Shown here: positions 38,221-46,431 of the stretch, piece after piece
Numbering within the stretch: the stretch's first letter is position 1
How the letters are laid out: each line of letters opens with the position of its first letter
Assembly (NCBI RefSeq): GCF_000738435.1
Contig: NZ_CP003984.1
Coordinates: 1,984,001 to 2,048,000 of the forward strand
Reading direction: 5' to 3'
Origin: Planktomarina temperata RCA23
GTDB lineage: Bacteria; Pseudomonadota; Alphaproteobacteria; Rhodobacterales; Rhodobacteraceae
DNA: 64,000 nt
The notes under the pieces: generated by a model
The model's database searches: none
Told to the model about the DNA's origin: nothing
What the model saw: the letters and a program-made list of their open reading frames with translations, nothing else
Made by a program: the position numbers and the translations under genes

Positions 38221-39267
38221 ATGGATATATTGCAAAACCCCCACCGCTCCACGGGCTTGACCGTCGACATCCTGCGCGACATCCCCGCCCCCTCGACCGA
38301 TGCGGCCTCAGTGCAAGCCCTTCTGGCCCGTTGTCCCGACGCCGCCGAAACGGACATGCTACAAGCGCCCAGCATGGCGCAAGATCTCAAGATCGCGCGG
38401 CTCAGCGTGAAAGATGAGCGCGGCCGCATGGGCCTGGGCAGTTTCAAAGCACTTGGCGCGGCCTATGTCATCGCCCATAGCGCCATCGTCAAAGGCGAAG
38501 CACAGAGCGCGAAAACCTATGTCACCGCCAGCGCTGGAAATCACGGGCTCAGCGTGGCGGCTGGCGCAAACGCCTTTGGCGCCGCCTCCGTGATCTTTCT
38601 GAGCCAGAGCGTGCCCGAAGCCTTTGCCGAACGCTTGATCGCTCAAGGCGCAACAGTTGAGCGCGCCGGCGAAACCTATGAGCAGAGCATGAGCGCGGCG
38701 CAAGCGGCGGCCGAAGCCAATGGCTGGACCCTGCTGTCGGACAGCTCTTGGCCAGGCTATAGCGATTTGAGCCATCGTTTGATGGAGGGCTATACCGTCT
38801 TTATGGCCGAAGCCGAGCGGCAAATTTCTGCGCCGACCCATATCTTCTTGCAAGCTGGCGTTGGCGGGTTGGCCGGAGCTGCAGCCGCGATGGCCCGCAA
38901 ACTTTGGGGCGATGCACCGGTGATCGTGGTGGTTGAACCACAGCACGCCCCCGCGCTGCACGGCTGCATTCAAGCCGGTGATTTCGTCGCTGCCAAAGGT
39001 CCAGGAAGCGCCATGGGGCGGCTGGATTGCCTGGAGGCCTCTTTGATTGCCCTGAAGGGGCTGGCCAAGGATGCCGATGTTTTTGCGCTCATCAGCGAAG
39101 AGGAAGGCCAAGCCGGCGCCGATTATGCCGCAGCCCATCAGATGGAGAGCACAGCCTCCGGGGCCGCGGGTCTGGCGGCGCTCTTGGCCTCACCGGCCCA
39201 TCGTGCAGCGCTCAAGCTTGACGCAAACTCCCATGTGCTTGTCATACTTTCAGAAGGTCCAGAATAA
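38221..39267 (+). CDS. PLP-dependent lyase, diaminopropionate ammonia-lyase-like
   Basis: Fold-type II PLP enzyme (348 aa from ATG 38221). The Schiff-base Lys is in RMGLGSFKALGAAYVIAHS. YVTASAGNHGLSVAAGANAF binds the substrate carboxylate, LSDSSWPGYSDLSHRLMEGY is shared with diaminopropionate ammonia-lyases, and IFLQAGVGGLAGAAAAMARK is the phosphate-binding glycine loop. The family eliminates ammonia from 2,3-diaminopropionate, D- or L-serine or related beta-substituted amino acids to give pyruvate. Another ATG six codons upstream is possible, as neither has a clear ribosome-binding site. Its stop shares a base with the M24 gene start (TAATG). It is the first gene of a tight three-gene operon. 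Confidence 0.8.
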   Translation: MDILQNPHRSTGLTVDILRDIPAPSTDAASVQALLARCPDAAETDMLQAPSMAQDLKIARLSVKDERGRMGLGSFKALGAAYVIAHSAIVKGEAQSAKTYVTASAGNHGLSVAAGANAFGAASVIFLSQSVPEAFAERLIAQGATVERAGETYEQSMSAAQAAAEANGWTLLSDSSWPGYSDLSHRLMEGYTVFMAEAERQISAPTHIFLQAGVGGLAGAAAAMARKLWGDAPVIVVVEPQHAPALHGCIQAGDFVAAKGPGSAMGRLDCLEASLIALKGLAKDADVFALISEEEGQAGADYAAAHQMESTASGAAGLAALLASPAHRAALKLDANSHVLVILSEGPE

Positions 39268-40406
39268 TGCCCCAAGGTTTTGAAACCACAGAATTCAAAG
39301 CGCGCCTGACAGGCGCACAAAGCCGCATGAATGCGGCGGATCTCGACGCTATTTTACTGACCACAGAGCCAGATATTCGCTATTTCACCGGCTATCTCAC
39401 AAGATTTTGGGAAAGCCCGTGCCGGCCTTGGTTCTTGGTCCTGCCCCGCTCTGGCGATCCCATTGCTGTCATCCCCTCAATTGGCGCCGCGCTCATGGCC
39501 CGCACATGGATCACAGATATTCGCACATGGCGTGCGCCAGATCTCGAAGATGATGGCATTAGCCTTTTGGCCGAGACACTGCGGGATTTAGGCCCTCGTA
39601 TTGGCACACCCAGCGGGTTGCAGTCACATCTGCGCATGCCGCTGGGCGATTTTGCCCGGCTCAATGCCGCTCTGCCCCAGCCGATTGGCGCGGATGCTGA
39701 CATTCTGCGCAGCCTGCGCTTGGTGAAATCTGAGGCTGAGATTGAGAAGATCAAAACCGCGTGCCAGATTGCCACCCGCGCCTTTGACCGCGTGCCGGAG
39801 ATTGCCCGCATCGGCCAGCCTTTGGCACCGGTGTTTCGAGATTTTCAGCGCCTCTGTCTGGATGAAGGCGCCGATTGGGTGCCCTATCTTGCCGGTGCTG
39901 CGGCGCCCGGCGGCTATGGCGATGTCATCTCTCCAGCGGACGACCGCCCGCTCGAGGCGGGAGATGTCTTGATGCTGGACACAGGCTTGGTGCATGATGG
40001 CTATTTTTGCGATTTCGATCGCAACTTTTCCGTGGGCAGCCCATCGCCGGATGTTGCCGCCGGACACAGCCGTCTGATTGAAGCCACATATGCCGCATTT
40101 GAAGCCGCACGACCTGGTGCGACCGCGGCGGAGCTGTTTCACGTTATGGATAAGATTGTCACCGGCGGCGCCGGCGGCTCCGAGGCGGGCCGCTATGGCC
40201 ATGGGCTGGGCATGAACCTCACCGAATGGCCAAGCCTGATCCCAACCGATCACACGCCGCTGGTAGAGGGCATGGTCCTCACCTTGGAGCCCGGCATCGA
40301 ATTGGCGCAAGGTCGCGCCTTGGTTCATGAGGAAAATATCGTCATTCGCGAGAATGGAGCCGAGTGGCTGAGCCAACCTTATGGCGCCGAAATGATTAGG
40401 GTTTAA
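39267..40406 (+). CDS. M24-family metallohydrolase (Xaa-Pro aminopeptidase/creatinase-like)
   Basis: Pita-bread-fold hydrolase (379 aa). The N-terminal creatinase-like domain has EPDIRYFTGYLTRFWESPCR. The C-terminal catalytic domain keeps all five metal ligands: the Asp residues in LMLDTGLVHDGYFCDFDRN, the His in YGHGLGMNLTEWP, the Glu in LTLEPGIEL and the Glu in VHEENIVIRENG. M24 members cleave Xaa-Pro peptides, creatine or other C-N bonds (for example the ectoine ring in DoeA). This protein lacks DoeA-specific N-terminal sequence, so ectoine is not claimed. It lies between the PLP lyase and the racemase-like gene with essentially no spacing, implying a joint pathway. Confidence 0.83.
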   Translation: MPQGFETTEFKARLTGAQSRMNAADLDAILLTTEPDIRYFTGYLTRFWESPCRPWFLVLPRSGDPIAVIPSIGAALMARTWITDIRTWRAPDLEDDGISLLAETLRDLGPRIGTPSGLQSHLRMPLGDFARLNAALPQPIGADADILRSLRLVKSEAEIEKIKTACQIATRAFDRVPEIARIGQPLAPVFRDFQRLCLDEGADWVPYLAGAAAPGGYGDVISPADDRPLEAGDVLMLDTGLVHDGYFCDFDRNFSVGSPSPDVAAGHSRLIEATYAAFEAARPGATAAELFHVMDKIVTGGAGGSEAGRYGHGLGMNLTEWPSLIPTDHTPLVEGMVLTLEPGIELAQGRALVHEENIVIRENGAEWLSQPYGAEMIRV

Positions 40407-40407
40407 C

Positions 40408-41154
40408 ATGAGCTTACTGCCATATGACATTGTTTCAATTGAACCAACTCGAATTGGGCTTGTGGTTTTGCAATCAGATGAAACCATCGAGCGCGATATG
40501 ATGCAGATGCGCGGCACCGCAGATCTTTTCTTTAGCCGCGTGCCCAGCGGGCAAGAGGTCACAGCTGAAACGCTGCAATCTATGGCGGGGCATATTGAGG
40601 CTTCAGCGGCGCTCTTTCCGCAGACCCTGCGCTTGAACGCCGTGGGCTATGGCTGCACGTCCGGCACGGCTCAAATTGGCGTGCAGGAGATTGAGCGGCT
40701 GGTGAAATCTGGCACAAAAACCCAGGCGGTCAGCCAGCCCGTCTCCGCATTGGTGGCAGCTTGCCAGCATCTCAAGCTCAAACGTATTGCGTTTTTGTCC
40801 CCCTACCTCGAGGAGGTCAGCGCCAATCTGCGGACGGTGTTGCAGCAGAACGGCGTTGAAACCCCAGTGTTTGGCACTTTCGGCGAGGCCGAAGAAACAA
40901 AAGTTGTGCGCATTTCTGGCGCATCGGTTCAAAGCGCGGCCCGTCATCTGCTCGCAGAGGGCGGGCTTGACGGCATTTTCCTCAGCTGCACCAACCTGCG
41001 CACCATGGATTTGATTGCCCCCATGGAAGCTGAGCTGGGCCTGCCTGTGCTGTCCAGCAACCTTGTGCTCGCGTGGCATCTCGCGCAGCTGTCTGGTGAT
41101 CCAAAGGCGTTGCAAGGTCCTGGCCGGCTCTTTGCCGCCCAGGCCGCCGAGTGA
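40408..41154 (+). CDS. Asp/Glu racemase-superfamily protein (maleate isomerase/AMDase-like)
   Basis: Cofactor-independent two-cysteine enzyme (248 aa). One catalytic Cys is in NAVGYGCTSGTAQIG and the other in GIFLSCTNLRTMDLI, the arrangement of maleate cis-trans isomerase and arylmalonate decarboxylase. EutA-type proteins in ectoine clusters also look like this. It starts one base after the M24 stop, so it is translated with the two genes before it. No N-terminal signal is present. It probably racemises or isomerises an intermediate made or used by the PLP lyase (inference). Confidence 0.82.
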   Translation: MSLLPYDIVSIEPTRIGLVVLQSDETIERDMMQMRGTADLFFSRVPSGQEVTAETLQSMAGHIEASAALFPQTLRLNAVGYGCTSGTAQIGVQEIERLVKSGTKTQAVSQPVSALVAACQHLKLKRIAFLSPYLEEVSANLRTVLQQNGVETPVFGTFGEAEETKVVRISGASVQSAARHLLAEGGLDGIFLSCTNLRTMDLIAPMEAELGLPVLSSNLVLAWHLAQLSGDPKALQGPGRLFAAQAAE

Positions 41155-41171
41155 CAGGACCGCGGCGAGAC

Positions 41172-41978
41172 TTAAACCCGCTGCAGAAAGTCAAAAACGG
41201 GCTGGGTAAAGGCCTCTGGCGCTTCGAGCAGCCCCAAATGCTTGAACTTCGGTATAATTTGGCACTCTGCCCCTGCGATTTCAGCGGCGATGTCCCGGCT
41301 CATCTGCGGCGTTGAACCCACATCTTCCGCGCAAGTCATCACCAAACTTGGCACGTTTAAGGCTGGAACTGGGCGAATTAACTCTCTGACCCCATGGGCC
41401 AAAACCCAGGCGGACTGCCCATAGCTCGTGCGATCCGCCTGCAGGCGCCAAGCCGCGACCTGCTGCGGGATTTCTGCATTCGAGGCCAGAAATTCCGGCG
41501 TGAACCACCGCTCCAATGCGGCCTGCAGCGTCGCCTCAGCGCCCCGATCCAGCGCCTTGCCTGCCCGCGTCTCCACCTCTTGCTGCATCTGCGCACCACG
41601 GTCATGGGGCGAATTCAAAATAACCAATGACCGCACCAAATGCGGGTGGTCCATGGCGACACGTCGATTGATCATCCCGCCAATGGAAAATCCAACCAGA
41701 TGTGCAGGGCCCAATGCGGTTTCCTCCAGCAGTCGGGCAATTTGATCGGCGAAGACCGACAGGTTGAGCGGGCGCTCTGCCGGAGCACTCTGCCCATGGC
41801 CATAAAGGTCATAACTCAAAACGCGATACCGGCCGCAGAGCGCTGGCAAATGGGCCTGCCACAGCGATGAGCTCAGCCCCAATCCATGGATCAGCACCAA
41901 TGGCGGCCCATCTTCGGGCCCGTCGAGCCTATAGGCCGTGTCATCGGCTGCTCTAAACACCAGCGGGATTGTCCACAT
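41172..41978 (-). CDS. Alpha/beta hydrolase (TgnD/PcaD-like)
   Basis: Alpha/beta-fold hydrolase (268 aa). It has the oxyanion motif LVLIHGLGLSSSLW, the nucleophile elbow AHLVGFSIGGMINRR (Ser), the acid MTCAEDVGSTPQM and the His in PKFKHLGLLEAPE. Relatives include 3-oxoadipate enol-lactonase and the N-methylformamido-methylene-succinate hydrolase of trigonelline breakdown. An open frame extends 27 codons upstream inside the DUF1185 gene. ATG 41978 gives a normal N-terminus (MWTIPLVFRAADD) and overlaps that gene by 26 bases. It is the last gene of the transporter-monooxygenase operon and would cleave the amide or ester product of ring opening. Confidence 0.85.
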   Translation of the reverse strand: MWTIPLVFRAADDTAYRLDGPEDGPPLVLIHGLGLSSSLWQAHLPALCGRYRVLSYDLYGHGQSAPAERPLNLSVFADQIARLLEETALGPAHLVGFSIGGMINRRVAMDHPHLVRSLVILNSPHDRGAQMQQEVETRAGKALDRGAEATLQAALERWFTPEFLASNAEIPQQVAAWRLQADRTSYGQSAWVLAHGVRELIRPVPALNVPSLVMTCAEDVGSTPQMSRDIAAEIAGAECQIIPKFKHLGLLEAPEAFTQPVFDFLQRV

Positions 41979-42549
41979 CGCGGCCCATATCGCGCAGATC
42001 ATCATAGCGGTTGCCAATCCGGTGCAAAGGATGGCCACCAATGGAGGCGCCAAGCGCAATCAAAATCTCATCCTCGGCAGGCGCATCCGGCACGGTGGTG
42101 TGAATGGTTTGGTAATGGCTTCGCATACCGCCATCATCCTTATGCATCAACGGGATCATCAAGGATGTGCCCGCGCCGCCGCGCGTATTGGTAAAAGCGA
42201 GATAGGACTTGGCATTGACCGCCTCACGAAACTGATTGCCGAAATGCAGCGTATGCGTCATCGCTTGCGCGTGCTCGACCTCGCCGCCCATGCCGACAAT
42301 ACTGGCTTTGCCGCAGCCCTCAATCTTATCCCCACAAATCTCAAGCAACAGATCGGTCAAGAGCTTACCCAGCACCGGCCCATGCTCTTGAATTTCTGGC
42401 CGGAGATTCTCAACCCACCCGCGACCAAACCAAGGGTTTTTGACAATCGCCATGGCGCTCACCAATTTGGTTGGCACCGGCACAGCCTTGCCCCCCTCCT
42501 CATAGGTGGTTTGCACCAGCGTCAACGTGCGGCGAATTTCAATACTCAT
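41953..42549 (-). CDS. DUF1185 / amino acid synthesis family protein
   Basis: A 198-aa protein of the PF06684 amino-acid-synthesis (DUF1185) family, whose biochemical activity is not known to me. It has MSIEIRRTLTLVQTTYEEGG at the start, the Pro-Trp segment AIVKNPWFGRGWVENLRP, EHAQAMTHTLHFGNQFREAV and IALGASIGGHPLHRIGNRYD. It lies between the flavin monooxygenase (11 bp upstream) and the hydrolase (overlapping). Such proteins recur beside luciferase-like monooxygenases in proteobacterial catabolic clusters. A role on an unstable ring-opened intermediate is possible but not shown. Confidence 0.82.
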   Translation of the reverse strand: MSIEIRRTLTLVQTTYEEGGKAVPVPTKLVSAMAIVKNPWFGRGWVENLRPEIQEHGPVLGKLLTDLLLEICGDKIEGCGKASIVGMGGEVEHAQAMTHTLHFGNQFREAVNAKSYLAFTNTRGGAGTSLMIPLMHKDDGGMRSHYQTIHTTVPDAPAEDEILIALGASIGGHPLHRIGNRYDDLRDMGRDVDNPAGV

Positions 42550-42560
42550 GGCGACATCCT

Positions 42561-43595
42561 TCAGGTAAATTCTGGCATAACATGGTCAATGAAACTTTGG
42601 AGGGAGCGTTTCTGCTCTGCCATCCCCAATCCCATTGACGCATAATAAATAAAAGCATCAACGCCCAAAGCCTCATAACGGCGCAGTTTTGCAATCACCT
42701 GGTCGGGCGATCCAAACATCAGATTTTCCTCAAGCATTTCTGGATCTACACGGACATTGCCCTCTAAGTCCTCCGCAGAGACCTCATCGGGAAAGCCATT
42801 GTGCACCGCTCCAGTTTTGGTCATCAGATTGCCAAATCTTCCCAAAACGCTGCGAATGGCGTCCATGGCTGCGGCGCGATCTTCTTTTGTCTCGTAAACC
42901 GCCGTGTGGCGCATCATGGCGAATGTGCCATCCCAGCCATTGCCCGCTGTCTCAATGGCCTCATCGAGCTGCGCTTTATATTTTTCCGCCTCCGCAAAGG
43001 GCATGGAAAACGGCCAAGACATAATGTTGCAGTGATTGGCCACCGCATAGTCAAAGGTGATGGGCGAGCGGGCCGCAACCCACATTGGCACCTCGCCTTG
43101 CAGCGGCTTGGGGCAGGATGTGGCCGCAGGGAACTGCCAATATGTTCCGTCATGTGTCACATCCCCCTGCCAAAGCTTGCGCACCAAAGGCAGCATTTCT
43201 TGCATATAGCGCCAGCTGTCACTTTGGGCCAATCCGGGCTTCATACGGTCAAACTCACGTTGATAGGCCCCCGAACCCAGGCCCAAATCCAACCGCCCGT
43301 CGGATAGGAGATCAACCATGGCCGCTTCACCCGCCAGATTGATCGGATGCCAATAGGCCGCATTGGCCACGCCGCATCCCAAGCGGATGTTTTCGGTGTG
43401 ATCCGCCCACCACGTCATAATTTGAAACGGATTGGGCGCAATAGTCATTTCCAGCGCGTGATGCTCCGCCGCCCAAGCAATTTCAAAGCCAGCTCGGTCA
43501 GCCATTTGAACCATTTCGAGGACATGATCGCGCACCGCGCGCATATCTGTCTGCGCATCCATACGTTCTAAATTTATCGCAATGTGAAACTTCAT
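42561..43595 (-). CDS. LLM-class flavin-dependent monooxygenase
   Basis: Luciferase-like (beta/alpha)8 monooxygenase (344 aa) that uses reduced FMN supplied by a separate reductase. It has ERMDAQTDMRAVRDHVLEMV, IAWAAEHHALEMTIAPNPFQ (the EHH motif of luciferase-alpha relatives), NIRLGCGVANAAYWHPINLA and LSDGRLDLGLGSGAYQREF. GSPDQVIAKLRRYEALGVD lies near the C-terminus. The start is ATG 43595 (MKFHIAIN); a 37-codon upstream extension lies in the aldehyde dehydrogenase region. It sits 4 bp downstream of the aldehyde dehydrogenase. Its probable partner is the flavin reductase at 50377. Ring-cleaving oxygenation of an N-heterocycle is the leading guess. Confidence 0.88.
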   Translation of the reverse strand: MKFHIAINLERMDAQTDMRAVRDHVLEMVQMADRAGFEIAWAAEHHALEMTIAPNPFQIMTWWADHTENIRLGCGVANAAYWHPINLAGEAAMVDLLSDGRLDLGLGSGAYQREFDRMKPGLAQSDSWRYMQEMLPLVRKLWQGDVTHDGTYWQFPAATSCPKPLQGEVPMWVAARSPITFDYAVANHCNIMSWPFSMPFAEAEKYKAQLDEAIETAGNGWDGTFAMMRHTAVYETKEDRAAAMDAIRSVLGRFGNLMTKTGAVHNGFPDEVSAEDLEGNVRVDPEMLEENLMFGSPDQVIAKLRRYEALGVDAFIYYASMGLGMAEQKRSLQSFIDHVMPEFT

Positions 43596-43599
43596 CTGA

Positions 43600-45075
43600 T
43601 CACCTTGGTTGAAAGGGGTTGGCGATAGGATCATCCGACAGGTTGACCCAGATGGTTTTGGCCCGGGTGTAATCATACATGGCTTGCAGCCCAGCCTCCC
43701 GCCCATGGCCGGAGGTTTTCACGCCTCCAAATTCAGCAATCGGCGAAATCATTCGGTAGGTATTGACCCAAACCATTCCGGATTTCAATGCTTTGGCCAA
43801 ACGCAGTTGCCGGGCGCCATCGCGGGTAAACAGCCCCGCGGCCAGCCCATGCTTGGTGTCATTGGCCAGGGCCAAAACCTCCGATTCCGTGCGAAACCGC
43901 TGGACGGCCAGCACCGGGCCAAAAAGCTCCGTGTCGACAATGGTCATATCTTGGCGCGGGCATTCGATGATGGTGGGTTCAAAGAACAAACCCGGCCCCG
44001 CAAGGCGGCGCCCGCCGCAAAGAAGCGTGCCCCCCTCCTCAATGGCCAGGGCCACTTGCCGCTCGATATGTTCAATTTGCCCAAGCGTGCATAGGGGGCC
44101 CATTTCCGTCGCATCGGCCTGAGGATCGCCAATGACAATGCCGCGGGCGATGTTGAGCATACGCGCCAAAAAGTCATCCGCTATGTCGTCATGCAAATAG
44201 AGCCGTGAGCCCGCCACGCAGGATTGACCGCTGGCCGCGAATATCCCAGCAATCGCACCATTCACAGCGCTCTCGATATTGGCATCGTCGAAAACAATAA
44301 TCGGGGATTTGCCGCCCAACTCCAAACTCACTTCTGCAAAATTTTCCGCAGAATTCTTGATCACCTGTGCCGCAGCCGCCGGCCCGCCCGTGAACGCGAC
44401 GCGCGCCACTTTCGGATGACGGGTTAATTCCCGACCGCAAACCGCGCCATGCCCGGTAATGATATTGACCACACCGGGCGGGATACCAGCCTCAGCCACC
44501 AACTTCCCAAAGGCCAAGAGGGGCGCACTGGCATGTTCGGAGGCCTTTAGCACCATCGTATTGCCTGCGGCCAGCGCCGGGCCCAGCTTGGTCGCGGTGA
44601 GGAACATTTGGCTGTTCCAAGGGATCACCGCCGCGATGACCCCCAAGGGCTCTCGGTTCGTAAACACAAACATTTCAGGCTTATCAATCGGCAATGTATC
44701 ACCGCTGATCTTATCGGCGGCACCCGCAAAAAAATGCAAATATTCGGCGATATAGGTGGCCTGCCAAGCGGTTTCCTTGAACATTTTACCGGTGTCGCGG
44801 GTCTCGATGCGCCCGATCTCTTCGGAATGGGCCGCCAAGAGATCTGCCAGACGGGCCAAATGCTTGCCGCGCTGGGTGGGGGTCATAGCCCCCCAGGGAC
44901 CGTCCAAGGCCGCCGCTGCGGCTTCCACAGCCCGGTTCACATCCGCATAGGTGGCCTCTGGGATGCGGGCCCAAGCCAGGCCGGTGGAGGGATCAATGCA
45001 GTCAAAGGCCGCCCCATCCGAGGCCGCGCACCACTGGCCATCAATCAGCATCTGCAATGTTTCAAGTTCAGCCAT
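43600..45075 (-). CDS. Aldehyde dehydrogenase (catabolic operon)
   Basis: Complete NAD(P)-dependent aldehyde dehydrogenase (491 aa). It has IAAVIPWNSQMFLTATKLGP (Rossmann entry), the catalytic Glu in VSLELGGKSPIIVFDDANIE, the nucleophilic Cys in FAASGQSCVAGSRLYLHDD, and EFGGVKTSGHGREAGLQAMY at the C-terminus. It follows the permease genes on the same strand and precedes the flavin monooxygenase by 4 bp. In the trigonelline-type scheme it would oxidise the semialdehyde (or its cyclic hemiacetal) formed by oxygenolytic ring opening, as TgnC does. No sign of damage. Confidence 0.9.
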   Translation of the reverse strand: MAELETLQMLIDGQWCAASDGAAFDCIDPSTGLAWARIPEATYADVNRAVEAAAAALDGPWGAMTPTQRGKHLARLADLLAAHSEEIGRIETRDTGKMFKETAWQATYIAEYLHFFAGAADKISGDTLPIDKPEMFVFTNREPLGVIAAVIPWNSQMFLTATKLGPALAAGNTMVLKASEHASAPLLAFGKLVAEAGIPPGVVNIITGHGAVCGRELTRHPKVARVAFTGGPAAAAQVIKNSAENFAEVSLELGGKSPIIVFDDANIESAVNGAIAGIFAASGQSCVAGSRLYLHDDIADDFLARMLNIARGIVIGDPQADATEMGPLCTLGQIEHIERQVALAIEEGGTLLCGGRRLAGPGLFFEPTIIECPRQDMTIVDTELFGPVLAVQRFRTESEVLALANDTKHGLAAGLFTRDGARQLRLAKALKSGMVWVNTYRMISPIAEFGGVKTSGHGREAGLQAMYDYTRAKTIWVNLSDDPIANPFQPR

Positions 45076-45184
45076 ATGCCCCTCCCCTGCTTTTTCCCTG
45101 CAAGACTAGCAGAGTTTCATAGCAAAAAAGGAAAATTGCGTCGCTTGTCCTCACGAAAACCGACGCCAGGTGATAAATTTTGCC

Positions 45185-46426
45185 TTAGGAGGGGCTGACA
45201 CCGCGCAGACGCTCCGATCTGCGGCGCAGCAATTCCACCGTAGTCAAAAGCAAGATCGAGATGATGACCAAGATCGTTGCGACAGCCAAGATAGTGGGCG
45301 AAATCTGCTCACGAATGCCGCTGAACATCTGCCGCGGGATCGTACGCTGGCGCACATCCGCCAGTTGCAACACCGCCACGACCTCGTCAAAGCTCGTGAT
45401 AAAGGCAAAAAGCGCCCCGGAAATGACCCCAGGCAGAATCAATGGCATTTGCACCTTAAAGAAGGTACGGATCGGCCCCGCCCCCATATTCGCGCTGGCC
45501 CGGGTCAGGGATTGATCAAAGCCCGACAAGGTGGCCGTCACCGTGATGATCACAAATGGTGTGCCCAAAGCCGCATGAGCCAGAATGATGCCAAGATAGG
45601 TCTTCGCCAAGCCGACACTCGAGAAAAAGAAAAACAGACCCGAGGCGGTGATCACCAAGGGCACAATCATCGGTGAAATCAACAAGGCCATGATTGGGCG
45701 GCGCCAGGGCATATCGCTGGAGGACAGGCCAACTGCGGCCAGAGTGCCCAGAGCTGTCGAGATCATCGTGGCCCAGAAGCCAATGAAAAAGGAGTTGCGA
45801 ATGGAGCGAATCCATTGCGCATTCGACCACATATCACTCCACCAACCGACAACCGCCTCCGGATCCACCATGCCATTTTGCAATATGTCGATATACCAGC
45901 GCATCGAATAGGCCAGTGGATCAAAGCGCAGCATTCCGGGGGTGAAACTGAAATAGGGCTCTTGGTTAAAGCTCAAAGGGATCAGCACGAAAATCGGCAT
46001 AATCAAAAAGACAAAGATCATGCCGCAAATCATGCGAAAACTGTAGAACCAGAGCACTTGCCGCGCCGTGGCATAGGGCGGCAGGTTCAATCGATAGCGG
46101 CCCGAAGCCAGCCAACAGGTCATGCCACCGGCAATATAGCCCACAATGGCCATCAACACGCCGTAGGCAAAGCCAACCAATCCAGTCCCAACAGCGAAGA
46201 AGGCGATCACACCCAGCCATGCGGCCAGGCGTCCACGATCCCCAAGCCGGGTCACCGCAAAAGAAAAGGCCGCAAAGAGCGCCGCGCCAATGGCCAAAAA
46301 GGGCAGCATGAGCCCTGTATCGCCCTGGGCAGTCATCAAACCAGCCAAGCCGCCAAAGCCTGCCAAAATTCCCACAGTGAACCCCAGAGGAGGTTTGGGT
46401 GGAATATAACGATAGTCACCTGTCAT
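45185..46426 (-). CDS. ABC transporter permease, PotC-type with extra N-terminal membrane region
   Basis: Inner-membrane subunit (413 aa) of a polyamine/opine-type ABC importer. The PotC-like core occupies about residues 145-405. It includes the ATPase-contact loop with EAA-type motif (LTRASANMGAGPIRTFFKVQ) followed by MPLILPGVISGALFAFITSF. Ahead of it are about 140 residues with four extra hydrophobic segments (for example MLPFLAIGAALFAAFSFAV), absent from E. coli PotC (about 264 aa). It starts 5 bp after the other permease. In-frame stop and motifs are normal. Confidence 0.85.
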   Translation of the reverse strand: MTGDYRYIPPKPPLGFTVGILAGFGGLAGLMTAQGDTGLMLPFLAIGAALFAAFSFAVTRLGDRGRLAAWLGVIAFFAVGTGLVGFAYGVLMAIVGYIAGGMTCWLASGRYRLNLPPYATARQVLWFYSFRMICGMIFVFLIMPIFVLIPLSFNQEPYFSFTPGMLRFDPLAYSMRWYIDILQNGMVDPEAVVGWWSDMWSNAQWIRSIRNSFFIGFWATMISTALGTLAAVGLSSSDMPWRRPIMALLISPMIVPLVITASGLFFFFSSVGLAKTYLGIILAHAALGTPFVIITVTATLSGFDQSLTRASANMGAGPIRTFFKVQMPLILPGVISGALFAFITSFDEVVAVLQLADVRQRTIPRQMFSGIREQISPTILAVATILVIISILLLTTVELLRRRSERLRGVSPS

Positions 46427-46431
46427 TGGTC

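Noticed and set aside
39267-41154. Ectoine degradation genes (doeA/eutD and eutA)
   Set aside because: The M24 protein lacks DoeA-type N-terminal sequence, and EutC, DoeB and the ectoine transporter are missing, so the ectoine label would be over-reach.
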